A stretch of DNA of 64,000 nucleotides from Propionimicrobium sp. PCR01-08-3 (GTDB lineage Bacteria; Actinomycetota; Actinomycetes; Propionibacteriales; Propionibacteriaceae). Numbering within the stretch: position 1 is the stretch's first letter; each line of letters starts with the position of its first letter. Shown one piece after another: positions 18,684 through 28,191 of this stretch. The notes below the pieces were generated by a model that was not told where the DNA came from, did not search any database, and worked only from the letters and a program-made list of their open reading frames with translations. Position numbers and translations under genes: made by a program. The stretch is taken from contig NZ_CP127390.1 of the NCBI RefSeq assembly GCF_030286045.1, forward strand, positions 62,001 through 126,000. The letters run 5' to 3'.

Positions 18684-20066
18684 TCAGGGCTTTCCTTTTG
18701 CGCGCCGCAGGGCGCTGATGTCGAGGCGGGAGGCGTCGGCCAGGTCGATGGCGTCCAACTCGGCCTCCCACGGGTCGACGACTGCCGGGAGCGTCTCAGT
18801 CGTCGGGTCGTCCTGGTAGCCCAATGAGGGGTCGTAAGGATTCGCCAGCGTCCGCACGCCGGGGCCCATCGCGATACGCGCTTCGTCCGGAAGATTCGCG
18901 AGCACATCACGGATATAGCCACGGGAGGCCTCCAGCAGCGGCACCTCACGGCGCTCATGCTGCGACTGATACCAGCGATAGTCGAGCAATTCGTGGTAGA
19001 TCTGCGCCGGATCGCGTTTGCCCATCAGCTCGGGCGGAATCGAATTGACGACCGGCTCGAAGCAATCGGTCAGCCACCGGTGCGCGACCACTGCTTCGTC
19101 CAACCCCTGCAATCCCTCACGCAGCCGATAGGTGTCGAGATCGTTGAGCAGCCGGCGGGCCTGATTCTCTTCGGTGTCGAGCCCGGTCAGCCGCAAGAGC
19201 CTGCGGGAATGATGTCCGGCGTCCACGACTTTCGGCTGAATCCGGATGGTATCGCCGTTGACCGATGTGTCGATGTCTAGCTCCGCCACATCAAAACCGA
19301 GCGCATTCAGCCTACGGACGCGGCCCTCGATCCGGCTCGGCTCCGATCCGCTGAACTCTTCGACGCCGGTGAGCTCATCCCACAGCTCGGTATATCTGGA
19401 TTCGATGGTGTCGACCATGGTCAGGGGATCCAACGATTCGTCCAGCAAGCCGCCTGCCTCCAGGTCGCTGAAGTCACCGAAGATGTTCACCCTCGCAATG
19501 TCGAGATCGTGCCTGCGCTGGCCGTCGGTCAACTTATCGTGCAGCTCGCCGGTCTCCGCGTCCACCAGGTAGGCAGCGAACTCGCCGGCATCGCGCCGGA
19601 AAAGAATGTTCGAGAGCGAGACATCGCCCCACATCAGCCCGATCAGATGCAGCCTGGCCAGCAGGACGACCATCGCGTCCAGCAGCCGGGAAACGGTCTC
19701 GTTGCGCACACCGGGAGTGAACAGTGAGCGATAGGGCAACGCGAACTCGAGATGCTTGGTCAGCAGGATCGGGTCGAGTGACTCGCCACGACCGTCCTGG
19801 CGGGCGCTGATCACGCCCACCGGCTCCACGGCCGGAGTGTGCAGCCTGTTCAGATCGTGCAACAGGCGATATTCGTGAAGCGCCAGATCCTCATTGACTT
19901 CCTTGGCCGCCAGCACGTCGTCACCAACGGCGATGAACCGGACGACGTGCCGCGAAATACCTCGCGGCAAGGCAACCAGATAGTTCTCCGGCCAATCGGC
20001 GAGAGGCGTGCTCCAGGGCAGTGGCAGAAGCTGCGAATTCGGGGTCACCGACAAGAACCTGGGCAC
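18684..20066 (-). CDS. DUF4032 protein with kinase-like fold
   Basis: The 460-residue protein resembles actinobacterial DUF4032 proteins. Its first 200 residues read like a lipopolysaccharide-kinase/RIO-type fold: AKEVNEDLALHEYRLL supplies a Lys-Glu pair, and LHLIGLMWGDVSLSNILFRR corresponds to the catalytic loop, with WGDVSLSN in place of HxDxxxxN. A helical DUF4032 part with HRWLTDCFEPVVN and ELLDYRWYQSQHE follows. Substrate and role are unknown. It is transcribed alone, convergent with the small acidic gene. Confidence 0.75.
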   Translation of the reverse strand: MPRFLSVTPNSQLLPLPWSTPLADWPENYLVALPRGISRHVVRFIAVGDDVLAAKEVNEDLALHEYRLLHDLNRLHTPAVEPVGVISARQDGRGESLDPILLTKHLEFALPYRSLFTPGVRNETVSRLLDAMVVLLARLHLIGLMWGDVSLSNILFRRDAGEFAAYLVDAETGELHDKLTDGQRRHDLDIARVNIFGDFSDLEAGGLLDESLDPLTMVDTIESRYTELWDELTGVEEFSGSEPSRIEGRVRRLNALGFDVAELDIDTSVNGDTIRIQPKVVDAGHHSRRLLRLTGLDTEENQARRLLNDLDTYRLREGLQGLDEAVVAHRWLTDCFEPVVNSIPPELMGKRDPAQIYHELLDYRWYQSQHERREVPLLEASRGYIRDVLANLPDEARIAMGPGVRTLANPYDPSLGYQDDPTTETLPAVVDPWEAELDAIDLADASRLDISALRRAKGKP

Positions 20067-20083
20067 GCCTCAAGTCTGCCAGA

Positions 20084-21748
20084 TCAGGGAATGTCCATCA
20101 TGATTCCGTTGCCCGGCCCCATCGGAAGATCGAACTGGAAGAAGATGAACAAGATGACCGTCCAAGCAATCCAGAACGGAATGACGAAGGGCAGCATCCG
20201 GGAGATGATCGTGCCCATGCCGGCCTTCGGCTCATAGCGACGCAAGAATCCGAGGAAAACGATCATGTAAGGATTCATCGGAGTGATGATCTGGGTAGCC
20301 GAATCGCCGACGCGGAACGCGCCCTGAATAAAGGACGGTTCGTAACCCAGCAATCCGAACATCGGGACGAAGACCGCCGCCATGATTGCCCACATCCCCG
20401 AACCGGAAATGATGAAAAGATTCAAGATGCTGCACAAGACAATGAACAGCACGATCGCACCGAATCCGCTCAAATGCATGCGCTCGAGCAGTTCGGCTCC
20501 TTCAACGGCGATCCAACTGCCGATACCCGACCAATTGAACAATGCGATGAAATTGCCCAATACAAACGCCAGGACGAGGAAAGATGTCATGCCGACTATG
20601 CCGCCACCCATGAGTTTCGGCACATCGCGATACCCGGTGATCGCACCGGTCTTCTTGCCATAGACATAGCCGCCGACCGCGAAAACGGTGAATACCAGGA
20701 AGACAATCGAATCCAGCAGCGGCGACTTCGGCAAGAAGCCACCGTCCTCGTTGCGCCACGGTGAAGCCGGAACGAGAATTGCGGCAATCACCACCACGGC
20801 CAAGATGCCCAGGACGAGGAACGCCCGCCGCAGACCCTTCTTCTCGATATCGGTCAGCTTGTGGTCTTCCACCTCGCGGGACTGCTCCACGCCGGTCCCG
20901 CGCTGTGCGTAGATGCCGGTATCTTCGCCCTCATCGACGATCGCGTCGAGTTCTTCGGTGAGCCCGGTCGGCTCCTTGATCTCGTCGCGGGAGATGCCCA
21001 GCCGGTTGACCTGGGGCTCCACGACCTTGTCGATGATGAAACCCGCCAGAATTGCGAGCACGAACGCCGAAGCCAGGTTGAAGAAGTAATTCGAGACCGG
21101 ATTGATTGGGTCGGCATTCTGCTCGATCATCGGCACGGTGGTGATCACCGAATTCGTGATTCCGGCGAACAACGCGTCCAACGACGTCGGGACGAAGTTC
21201 GTCGAATATCCGGCGCCGGCCGCGGCGAAACCGCCGATCAGGCCCGCGACGGGATGGCGTCCGGCGGCCTTGAAAGCGATCATCGCTAGCGGCGGAATCA
21301 CCACGAAGGCAGAATCGGCCATGATCGAACCCGCAACACCGATGAACCCGACCGCATAAGGCAGCAGCCACCCGGGAGCCGAACCGACGACCTTGCGGAT
21401 CATCGCGGATAAGAATCCGGTTTGCTCGGCAATTGCGATGGCCAACAGAATCGGGACGACGGTTTTCAATGGTGGGAAACCGATATAGTTTTCACCGATA
21501 TTCGAGGTAAACCAGGCCAGTCCTTCGCCGGTGAAGAACCCTTTGATAGGCGTGGGCTCATCGGTTCCGGGAACATCGACCACCACATTGAACCATGCCA
21601 TGATGGTGCAGGCCACGGCGGTGATAAGAAACAGAGCCGTGAACAACGTGAATGGCTCGGGAAGCTTATTTCCCAGGCGTTCGACTCCATTGAGGAACCG
21701 ATCCATCCCCTTGCGCTGTTTGCTTTCGACATCAACAGACATTGACAT
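20084..21748 (-). CDS. abgT: AbgT-family transporter
   Basis: The 554-residue membrane protein belongs to the AbgT family, which takes up p-aminobenzoyl-glutamate or exports antifolates. Family blocks seen are GFIGVAGSIMADSAFVVIPP, AGAGYSTNFVPTSLDALFAG and late FRVGDSATQIITPMNPYMIV. I chose the ATG at 21748 because AAAGGATG lies at good distance upstream; ATGs at 21754 and 21742 are also possible. The upstream gene on the same strand is an M20-type amidohydrolase, which reproduces the abgB-abgT pairing and favours import followed by hydrolysis. Confidence 0.9.
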   Translation of the reverse strand: MSMSVDVESKQRKGMDRFLNGVERLGNKLPEPFTLFTALFLITAVACTIMAWFNVVVDVPGTDEPTPIKGFFTGEGLAWFTSNIGENYIGFPPLKTVVPILLAIAIAEQTGFLSAMIRKVVGSAPGWLLPYAVGFIGVAGSIMADSAFVVIPPLAMIAFKAAGRHPVAGLIGGFAAAGAGYSTNFVPTSLDALFAGITNSVITTVPMIEQNADPINPVSNYFFNLASAFVLAILAGFIIDKVVEPQVNRLGISRDEIKEPTGLTEELDAIVDEGEDTGIYAQRGTGVEQSREVEDHKLTDIEKKGLRRAFLVLGILAVVVIAAILVPASPWRNEDGGFLPKSPLLDSIVFLVFTVFAVGGYVYGKKTGAITGYRDVPKLMGGGIVGMTSFLVLAFVLGNFIALFNWSGIGSWIAVEGAELLERMHLSGFGAIVLFIVLCSILNLFIISGSGMWAIMAAVFVPMFGLLGYEPSFIQGAFRVGDSATQIITPMNPYMIVFLGFLRRYEPKAGMGTIISRMLPFVIPFWIAWTVILFIFFQFDLPMGPGNGIMMDIP

Positions 21749-21860
21749 CACCATCCTTTGATGGGGTAGGAGGTCGTGCATAATCCGTCGTCCATTTCAT
21801 CGATCGGAATCGTGAGATGCCGTCGTGGCGAACGAATATCTTCGCGCAACCCGTGGGTGT

Positions 21861-23252
21861 TTATTTGGTGAAGAAGTTTTCGACGTCGACGCGTCCTCCG
21901 GCCGCCTCGAATTCGGCTTTCACGGCTGCTGCCAGCTCATCGTCGGCCAAGAAGTCGAGGGCCGTGGCAGCGAGCCCGTAGGCGCCATCGATTCCTCCGG
22001 CCTCGGCCAGCGGAGATTCCGCGGCCTGCACGAATGCCTCGGTGTGCAGCGCGACATCTGCCGGGGCAACCTTGAGCATGGGATGAATACCGGGCACCCG
22101 ATAGCTGACGTTTCCGAAGTCGGTGGAGGCCGGTTGGGTATCGGGAAGGGTACCGGCGGGCAGCGGGTTGCGTCCGCGTCGCCGCTCACCCAGCACCCAG
22201 CGTTCGGTGAGCACCGAATTTGCGCGGACGGGCAGGCTCGGCGGATCATCGTCCCAATTCAGGGTGACCGTGGTTTCGGTCATCATCGCCGCGCCCCGGA
22301 AGATGTGCTCCAACCGCTCGGACAGGTCGAGGAGCGTCTCGGGGAATTCGGAGCGCGCGTACAGATCGAGCCTGGCCTCGTCCGGGATGATCGAGGCACG
22401 CTTGCCGCCTTCGACGATGACCGCATGCACCCGGTCGACCGGGATCATTTGCTGGCGCATCAGACCGATGGCTTGGTAGGCCAGGGATGCGGCGTCCAAC
22501 GCGTTGCGTCCCTGATAGGGCTGCGCGGAGGCGTGCGCGCTGCGTCCGGTGAAGGTGACCGAGAGCAGTCTACGACCCAGCCACACCTGGGAGGCGACGT
22601 CATTGCCGGAGGGGTGCAGCATGATGGCCGCGTCCAGATCGTCGAATGCGCCCGCACGCGCCATGTACTCCTTGCCGGAGCGGCCTTCCTCCGCCGGGGT
22701 GCCGAGGAAGACGAGGCGTCCCTCGGGAGCGTCCTTTGCGGTGGCCAGGAGTTGGCGCAGCGCAATGGCCGCACCAGTTCCTGCGGTGGCGATGACATTA
22801 TGGCCGCAGCCATGCCCCAAACCGATCAGGGCATCGTATTCGGCGAGAATGCCGATAGTGCGATGCTTCGCGGGGTCGAAGTTCGCGGTCGTGTATTCGG
22901 CGCGGATCGCCGTGTCCAGGCTATGGACGCCGATCTTCGGCGTGAACCCGTTGCCGGCCAGCAGATCCGCGATCTTCGCTGCCGAGCGGCGTTCTTGGAA
23001 GGCGATCTCCGGTTCGTCGTGGATGGAGTGCAGCAGGCTCAGCAGTTCGCCGGAATGCGATTCGACGATCTGCTCGAGGTCTCGTTGAAGCGACTCGGAT
23101 GCGCCTGAATAGGAGCGTCCGCTCGGCTGCTTTGCCGCGGCCGTTTTGTCGGCGTCAGTGCCGATCATGGCCAAGCGGGCAGCAGCTTCGTCCTGCATCT
23201 GGCGTAGATAGAACTCGGATGGCTCCCGGAAGTAGTCGTATTGGCTCGTCAT
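21861..23252 (-). CDS. M20-family amidohydrolase, p-aminobenzoyl-glutamate hydrolase type
   Basis: The 463-residue metallopeptidase-like protein shows the M20D pattern: GILAEYDALIGLGHGCGHNV (metal ligands), GTPAEEGRSGKEYMARAGAF, and ATMLHPSG-like AAIMLHPSGNDVA. The C-terminal STDFGNVSYRVPGIHPMLKV completes the second metal site. About 75 residues precede the usual start of the domain. It is followed by abgT, so it probably cleaves the imported aminobenzoyl-glutamate or a similar N-acyl amino acid. The organism would recover p-aminobenzoate or glutamate from folate breakdown. Confidence 0.87.
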   Translation of the reverse strand: MTSQYDYFREPSEFYLRQMQDEAAARLAMIGTDADKTAAAKQPSGRSYSGASESLQRDLEQIVESHSGELLSLLHSIHDEPEIAFQERRSAAKIADLLAGNGFTPKIGVHSLDTAIRAEYTTANFDPAKHRTIGILAEYDALIGLGHGCGHNVIATAGTGAAIALRQLLATAKDAPEGRLVFLGTPAEEGRSGKEYMARAGAFDDLDAAIMLHPSGNDVASQVWLGRRLLSVTFTGRSAHASAQPYQGRNALDAASLAYQAIGLMRQQMIPVDRVHAVIVEGGKRASIIPDEARLDLYARSEFPETLLDLSERLEHIFRGAAMMTETTVTLNWDDDPPSLPVRANSVLTERWVLGERRRGRNPLPAGTLPDTQPASTDFGNVSYRVPGIHPMLKVAPADVALHTEAFVQAAESPLAEAGGIDGAYGLAATALDFLADDELAAAVKAEFEAAGGRVDVENFFTK

Positions 23253-23478
23253 GTTCGCTCATGTTAGTGACATAGCCGGACCGGCTTTCGCCCGGGGCGA
23301 ACTCGTAACGTGGCGGAAATACCGCAGTGGTAATTTTCGCGCTTCGCCTGGTTGCAACGGCATCGCCGGGCACGGTCGGAGGAAGGCCGTTTATCGGAGT
23401 GGACAGCTTTTCGCCGACGTAATCGCCTGACAGATCACGAGCTGTACTCGGATATGACCATCTGCGGATTCAGCTGTG

Positions 23479-24654
23479 TCAGCCGTGCTGGACGACCTCC
23501 AGCACGCGGTCGAGGCCCGCGCGGATGTCTGCCACCAGGTCACCCGCCGGCTCGATCCCGACCGAAAGCCGCAACATGGCCGGAGTGATTCCCGCAGCCA
23601 GCTGGGCCTCAGGGGTCATCGAGGCGTGCGTCATGGTCGCGGGATGTGCGACCAGCGATTCGATGCCCCCTAGCGATTCGGCGATGTCGAAGACCTGCAG
23701 TCCTCGGCAGAATGCCGACGCCCCCTCGAACCCGCCGGCCACCTCGAAAGTGATCATCGAACCAAAGCCGTGTTGCTGCCTCCGTGCGATCTCATGTCCG
23801 GGGTGGTCGGGCAGGCCGGGGTAGTAGACGGCTTGTACTGCGGAATGTCTTGTCAAAACGTCAACTATCTCGGCCGCATTCGCATCATGGACGCGCACTC
23901 TGGCGTCCAGGGTGCGAAGCCCGCGCAAGACCAGCCAGGAATCGAAGGCGCCGGCGGTGAGGCCGAGCACATTCGCCCAGAAGGCCAGCTTCTCGCCGAG
24001 CTCGGCGTTGTTGGCCACCACTGCGCCGCCGACCACGTCGGAATGCCCGTTGATGAATTTCGTCGTCGAATGCGCCACGATATCGGCGCCGAATTCGATC
24101 GGACGCTGCCGCATCGGCGAGCAGAAGGTGTTGTCGGCCAGCGCCAAGGCTCCGGCCGCGTGCACCTTCTCGACGGTCGGCTGCAGGTCGACGATCCGCA
24201 GCAGGGGATTGGACGGCGTCTCGATCAGGACCAGATCGGTGGGGCGCGCCAGAGCTTCGTCCAAGGCGCCGGGGTCGGTTTCGTTGACGTAGTCGACGGT
24301 GAAATTGCCGCGCTCGGCCAGATGGTTGAGCAACCGCCAGGTGCCGCCGTAACAGTCGTGCGGCGCGATGATGCGTCCGCCCGCCGGCACCAGCGCGGTG
24401 AAACAGAGATTCAAAGCAGACAGCCCCGATGAGGTGATGACGCCCTGGCTACCGCCTTCGAGGGTGGCGATGGCCTCACCCAGCAGATCACGGGTCGGGT
24501 TCTCGGACCTGCTGTAACCGTAGTCGGGCTCATTCTCCAGGCTCGGAAAGGCGTAATTGGTGCCGAGGTAGATCGGGGGAACGATCGACGAGAACGCGGT
24601 GTCGGAGTCAAGGCCCGCGCGCAGGCCTCGTCCAAGCTGGGAGATCGGATCCAT
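23479..24654 (-). CDS. metB: Cystathionine gamma-synthase
   Basis: The 391-residue PLP enzyme shows the Cys/Met metabolism family core: YGYSRSENPTRDLLGEAIAT, SSGLSALNLCFTALVPAGG, IIAPHDCYGGTWRLL, IETPSNPLLRI, and the PLP lysine in AHSTTKFINGHSDVVGG. C-terminal SLGGIESLVAHPATMTHASM is the synthase/lyase substrate block. The ATG at 24654 gives the standard N-terminus; 60 more open codons upstream have no homology. It joins O-acyl-homoserine and cysteine; cystathionine gamma-lyase is the alternative assignment. Confidence 0.88.
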   Translation of the reverse strand: MDPISQLGRGLRAGLDSDTAFSSIVPPIYLGTNYAFPSLENEPDYGYSRSENPTRDLLGEAIATLEGGSQGVITSSGLSALNLCFTALVPAGGRIIAPHDCYGGTWRLLNHLAERGNFTVDYVNETDPGALDEALARPTDLVLIETPSNPLLRIVDLQPTVEKVHAAGALALADNTFCSPMRQRPIEFGADIVAHSTTKFINGHSDVVGGAVVANNAELGEKLAFWANVLGLTAGAFDSWLVLRGLRTLDARVRVHDANAAEIVDVLTRHSAVQAVYYPGLPDHPGHEIARRQQHGFGSMITFEVAGGFEGASAFCRGLQVFDIAESLGGIESLVAHPATMTHASMTPEAQLAAGITPAMLRLSVGIEPAGDLVADIRAGLDRVLEVVQHG

Positions 24655-24804
24655 GCCTGCCAAGATAGCCGGTTCGCCGAGCCTCACTGGTTCGGTTCTA
24701 CTGTGTGTCTGCGTCGGCCGACCGCTCGCGATCTCGTCGAGCGAACGCATCAGATGATGGGCCCTTTGCGTCCGGGGCACTGGGCGGTGATAGGCGTGTG
24801 CACG

Positions 24805-24850
24805 AAAAAAGCACATCGTTGGGCGCGATAACACCCAACGATGTGCTTTT
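24805..24850 (-). terminator. Rho-independent terminator of the multi-sugar ATPase gene
   Basis: On the minus strand AAAGCACATCGTTGGG pairs with CCCAACGATGTGCTTT around a 10-base loop, and the right arm runs into six T residues (24810-24805). It lies 14 bases after the stop of the ATPase gene. The 17-base perfect stem makes this the clearest terminator in the window. Confidence 0.9.
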
Positions 24851-24863
24851 GAATGAGTCTGAA

Positions 24864-25961
24864 TCAGGAGATGCGGTTGCCGGTTTCCGAGTCGAAGACG
24901 TGCACCGTTTCCGGATCGACATGCAACTGGACGACCTCACCGCGCGCCGGAGGCCTGCGAGTCGTGACCCTGGCGACGATTTCAGGCGCGGCACCGGCCA
25001 GGGCAGCGTCCTCGGCGTCCTCAGTGAGCGTGCCGTAGAGGTACGAGTCGGCACCGGTCTCTTCGACGACCGAGATCTGCATGTCGATGCCTTGGCCCTC
25101 CGACAGCTCGAACGACTCGGGACGAATGCCGATCGTCACGGTGTTGCCGGTGGCCTTGTCCAGAACCTCACGCGGAATCGGCACCACGTGACCGGTCACC
25201 GAGACACCGCCATCGACGATGCCGGCCTTGATCAGGTTCATCGCGGGCGATCCGATAAAGCCTGCGACGAAGAGATTGGCCGGACGATCGTAAAGCACCA
25301 GCGGGCTGTCGACCTGCTGCAGAACGCCTTCCTTCATCACAGCCACCCGGTCGCCCATCGTCATGGCCTCGACCTGGTCGTGGGTCACATACACCGTGGT
25401 GACGCCGAGCCTGGTCTGCAAGGCGGCGATCTGGGTACGGGTCTGGACGCGCAACTTGGCGTCCAGGTTCGACAGCGGCTCGTCCATCAAGAAGACCTGT
25501 GGGTTACGGACGATCGCGCGCCCCATCGCGACGCGCTGACGCTGGCCGCCCGAAAGGTTCTTCGGCTTGCGGGCGAGCAGATCGGTCAGGCCGAGCAGAT
25601 TGGCGGCGTCCTGGACGCGCTTGTCGCGCTCGTCCTTGGCGACGCCCTGCATCTTGAGTGCGAAACCCATATTGTCGGCGACCGTCATGTGCGGGTAGAG
25701 CGCGTAGTTCTGGAAGACCATCGCGATATCGCGATCCTTCGGAGGCAGGTCGGTGACATCGCGGTCGCCGATCCAGACTGCACCCGAGTTGACCTCTTCG
25801 AGTCCGGCGAGCATCCGCAGCGAGGTCGACTTGCCGCAGCCCGAAGGCCCGACGAGCACCATGAATTCACCGTCACCGATTTCGAGGTTGAGGTGATTGA
25901 CTGCGGGGTGATCCGATCCCGGATACGTGCGTACTGCTTCCCGGAAACTAACTGTGGCCAT
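24864..25961 (-). CDS. Multi-sugar ABC transporter ATP-binding protein (UgpC/MsmK/MsiK type)
   Basis: The 365-residue ATPase has Walker A GPSGCGKST, signature LSGGQRQRVAMGRAIVRNPQ, Walker B VFLMDEPLSNLDA and switch histidine VTHDQVEAMTMG. A TOBE-like regulatory domain follows from about residue 240. Such stand-alone ATPases energise several carbohydrate importers in Gram-positive bacteria. No permease is adjacent. A LacI regulator and a disrupted sugar-binding protein lie 0.9-2.2 kb away, so this may once have served that locus and may now serve others. Confidence 0.92.
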   Translation of the reverse strand: MATVSFREAVRTYPGSDHPAVNHLNLEIGDGEFMVLVGPSGCGKSTSLRMLAGLEEVNSGAVWIGDRDVTDLPPKDRDIAMVFQNYALYPHMTVADNMGFALKMQGVAKDERDKRVQDAANLLGLTDLLARKPKNLSGGQRQRVAMGRAIVRNPQVFLMDEPLSNLDAKLRVQTRTQIAALQTRLGVTTVYVTHDQVEAMTMGDRVAVMKEGVLQQVDSPLVLYDRPANLFVAGFIGSPAMNLIKAGIVDGGVSVTGHVVPIPREVLDKATGNTVTIGIRPESFELSEGQGIDMQISVVEETGADSYLYGTLTEDAEDAALAGAAPEIVARVTTRRPPARGEVVQLHVDPETVHVFDSETGNRIS

Positions 25962-26093
25962 GCGAAGCCACCATCCTTTCTATGGGCAGGAACGTGCCCA
26001 ACGATCCGTAGTAGAAGGACGAAGATGACTACCTCGTCTGGCTCACAAGCCTGCCATGCCTGTCAAGTGGGCGGGGAATCGTCCACTCCTGCA

Positions 26094-26142
26094 TTATTGG
26101 GTTCAATTCTGCAGCTATAGCGTGTAAAACCGAACCCAATAA
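26094..26142. repeat. 11-base inverted repeat upstream of the sugar ATPase gene
   Basis: TTATTGGGTTC at 26094-26104 and GAACCCAATAA at 26132-26142 are perfect complements separated by 27 bases. The element lies 133 bases upstream of the ATPase start and 62 bases downstream of the SnoaL-like gene, both on the minus strand. No U-run follows, so it may be an operator or a factor-dependent hairpin. Confidence 0.5.
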
Positions 26143-26203
26143 GTGCGTTGCGGGGTCCTATGGCCGGTGCAGGTTGTGGGCGCGAGTGCGTGGTGCGGGT
26201 CTG

Positions 26204-26569
26204 CTAGATGGGTTCGGCGAGCCAGGTGACCAACTGCCAGCGTCCATTCTCCCGGACGAATACCCGGAGGTTGTCGAGCACCTGAACGGCCTCGGGGTCG
26301 GCCAGCGTCCACTTCTCGACCCGGCACCGGCAGATGGCGCGATAACGGCCGTGCACCTCGAGATCCTCAATGGTGGTCTGCCGCTTGGCGCCGGTGTTCA
26401 TCCCGGAAATGAAGTCCGACTTGGTCGAAAGCTGGCCGTTCGGACGGCGCATGGTGAACCGTTCGTGCAGCACACTCTCGAACCAGTCCTTGTCGGTAGC
26501 GGACTCTTTCTGCCCGATCAGCTCATTGATCTCCAGCAGGTCGGTGAAGGCCGAGGTCTCGTCACTCAT
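26204..26569 (-). CDS. SnoaL-like/nuclear transport factor 2 superfamily protein
   Basis: The 121-residue protein (starting MSDETSAFTDLLEINELIGQ) has the cone-shaped NTF2/DUF4440 pattern: DWFESVLHERFTMRRPNGQL, SKSDFISGM-type segment, and a final RVFVRENGRWQLVTWLAEP strand. These proteins bind small hydrophobic ligands or act as simple isomerases. The frame is open another 60 codons upstream, but those are Gly/Pro-rich and lack homology, so the start at 26569 is preferred. No partner is evident. Confidence 0.75.
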   Translation of the reverse strand: MSDETSAFTDLLEINELIGQKESATDKDWFESVLHERFTMRRPNGQLSTKSDFISGMNTGAKRQTTIEDLEVHGRYRAICRCRVEKWTLADPEAVQVLDNLRVFVRENGRWQLVTWLAEPI

Positions 26570-26835
26570 GACGCCAGTGTAGGAGAGAGGCTTGGCGCCC
26601 GAGCCGCCAAGCCCAACTGGGCCTGGTACTCCAGGGCCGGGACGACAAGGGCGAGGGCCGGTGGGGCCACGAGGCTCGTCCGGTACCTCTACGATGAAGT
26701 CACCGGAATAACGGCTGAGCTCGCCACCGGACGAGGGCTGGTAGGCCAACCCGGTTCCGGAAGTTGTCTTGGCATCGCCCGCCAGGAACCGACGATGGCA
26801 GGCACAACTGACGTGGGCCGGCGAAGGGAGGCATC

Positions 26836-27858
26836 GTGAACGACAAGGTCGCGACGATCCGCGATGTCGCCGCGCGGGCCGGGGTCGGGGTCAAGACCGT
26901 CTCGCGAGTGATCAACAACGAGCCGCACGTGGCCGCAGCCACCCGGCAGCGGGTGCTGTCGGCCATCGACGAGTTGGATTATCGTCCCAATGCTGCGGGC
27001 CAGGGGCTGCGACGAGCCGTCGCCGGAACCATCGCGTTCGTCTGTGAAGACACCAGTGAGGCCTTCTCGCAGGCGGTGGCGTCGTCCATCGAGTCGGCCG
27101 CCGGGCAGCGCTCGGCTTTCGTCACCGCCTCGACCCGCGGCGACTCTGCCCGGGAGCGAGAACTGCTCGAATCGTTGATCGCGCGCAACGTCAACGGCAT
27201 CGTGCTGGCACCATCTCGCGGCGACCTCGGCTACCTGAAACATCGGCACGGACACACTGCCATCGTCTGCGTCGATCGTCCGGCTGCGGGTTTTACCGCC
27301 GACCTTGCGATGTCTGACAACGAGGCGGGCATGGCCCGGGCGACCGAACTGCTGGTCGGCCGGGGCCATCGCCGGATCGCCTATTTTGGGGACTCCGCGC
27401 GGCTTGTCACTCAGCGAGAGCGCCTCGCCGGCTATCTCGCCGTGCTCGACGCGAACGGTCTGAGGGCTGATCACACGCTCGTCTATCAGCATTCGCCCGA
27501 CGTTGAGCGAGTGCGCCGCCAGCTTGCCTATCTGGCGAAGTTGCCAGAACCGCCGGCTGCAGTCGTCTCGGCCAATTCGCTCACCACACTGGATCTGATC
27601 CATGCAGGATTGCCCGTTGACAGCGGTGGTTTCGTGGCATTCGATGACTTTCCGCTCGCCGATGTGGTGCTGGGCGGAATCACCTGTGTCGTGCAGGACG
27701 CCCGGGCCATCGGCGAGGCCGCCGCCGGGTTGCTCTTCCGCAGGATGACCGGTGATAGGTCCGAGGCGAGGGTCGTGCGGGTACCCACCAAGTTGATCGA
27801 GCGCAGTATCGCTTCCCCCGATCAGGTGCGATGGACGAACCGGATTGCGGCGCGCTGA
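26836..27858 (+). CDS. LacI-family transcriptional regulator
   Basis: The 340-residue protein starts with GTG at 26836 behind GGGAGG. Residues 6-50 are the LacI headpiece (TIRDVAARAGVGVKTVSRVI with the hinge DYRPNAAGQGLRR). The periplasmic-binding-protein-like core follows, with ARNVNGIVLAPSRGDLG, RATELLVGRGHRRIAYFGDS and the C-terminal QDARAIGEAAAGLLFRRM. It likely senses a sugar and controls the carbohydrate locus downstream, of which only a chimeric gene now remains. Confidence 0.9.
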   Translation: MNDKVATIRDVAARAGVGVKTVSRVINNEPHVAAATRQRVLSAIDELDYRPNAAGQGLRRAVAGTIAFVCEDTSEAFSQAVASSIESAAGQRSAFVTASTRGDSARERELLESLIARNVNGIVLAPSRGDLGYLKHRHGHTAIVCVDRPAAGFTADLAMSDNEAGMARATELLVGRGHRRIAYFGDSARLVTQRERLAGYLAVLDANGLRADHTLVYQHSPDVERVRRQLAYLAKLPEPPAAVVSANSLTTLDLIHAGLPVDSGGFVAFDDFPLADVVLGGITCVVQDARAIGEAAAGLLFRRMTGDRSEARVVRVPTKLIERSIASPDQVRWTNRIAAR

Positions 27859-28191
27859 ATTCGCCGCGGTTCGGATGCCGTTGACGACGGCGTGCCTTCC
27901 GGCACCGGTGGCGGCCGAATCGTCGCGGAGCCCCGTGACTTCGCAAGCTGATCGCCTGTCCAAGCTTGACACCGTTATCACCGGGATTGACTAGCGAAGA
28001 CGCCTATTCGTGGCGGTGTCATCCGCGGCCGGGAGGCAAAACGGCATTGCCGCACCCCTGGCCGATATCTAGGTTGTCGCTTGAAGGGTGTGCGGACCGG
28101 CTCGGACGCAAGAAAGCGACAGCCTATCCGCACCGTCTTTTCATCGGTACCGGTATTTCGCCGGTCGCTACTGTCAGGAGCAGTGCGAGAT
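27859..28191. other. Intergenic region between the LacI gene and the chimeric lipoprotein gene
   Basis: No gene is supported in these 333 bases. A TTGACA hexamer at 27967-27972 could be a -35 element. A short CGGTACCGG palindrome near 28146-28154, about 40 bases upstream of the next start codon, is a possible LacI-type operator. Both are weak on sequence alone. Confidence 0.4.
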
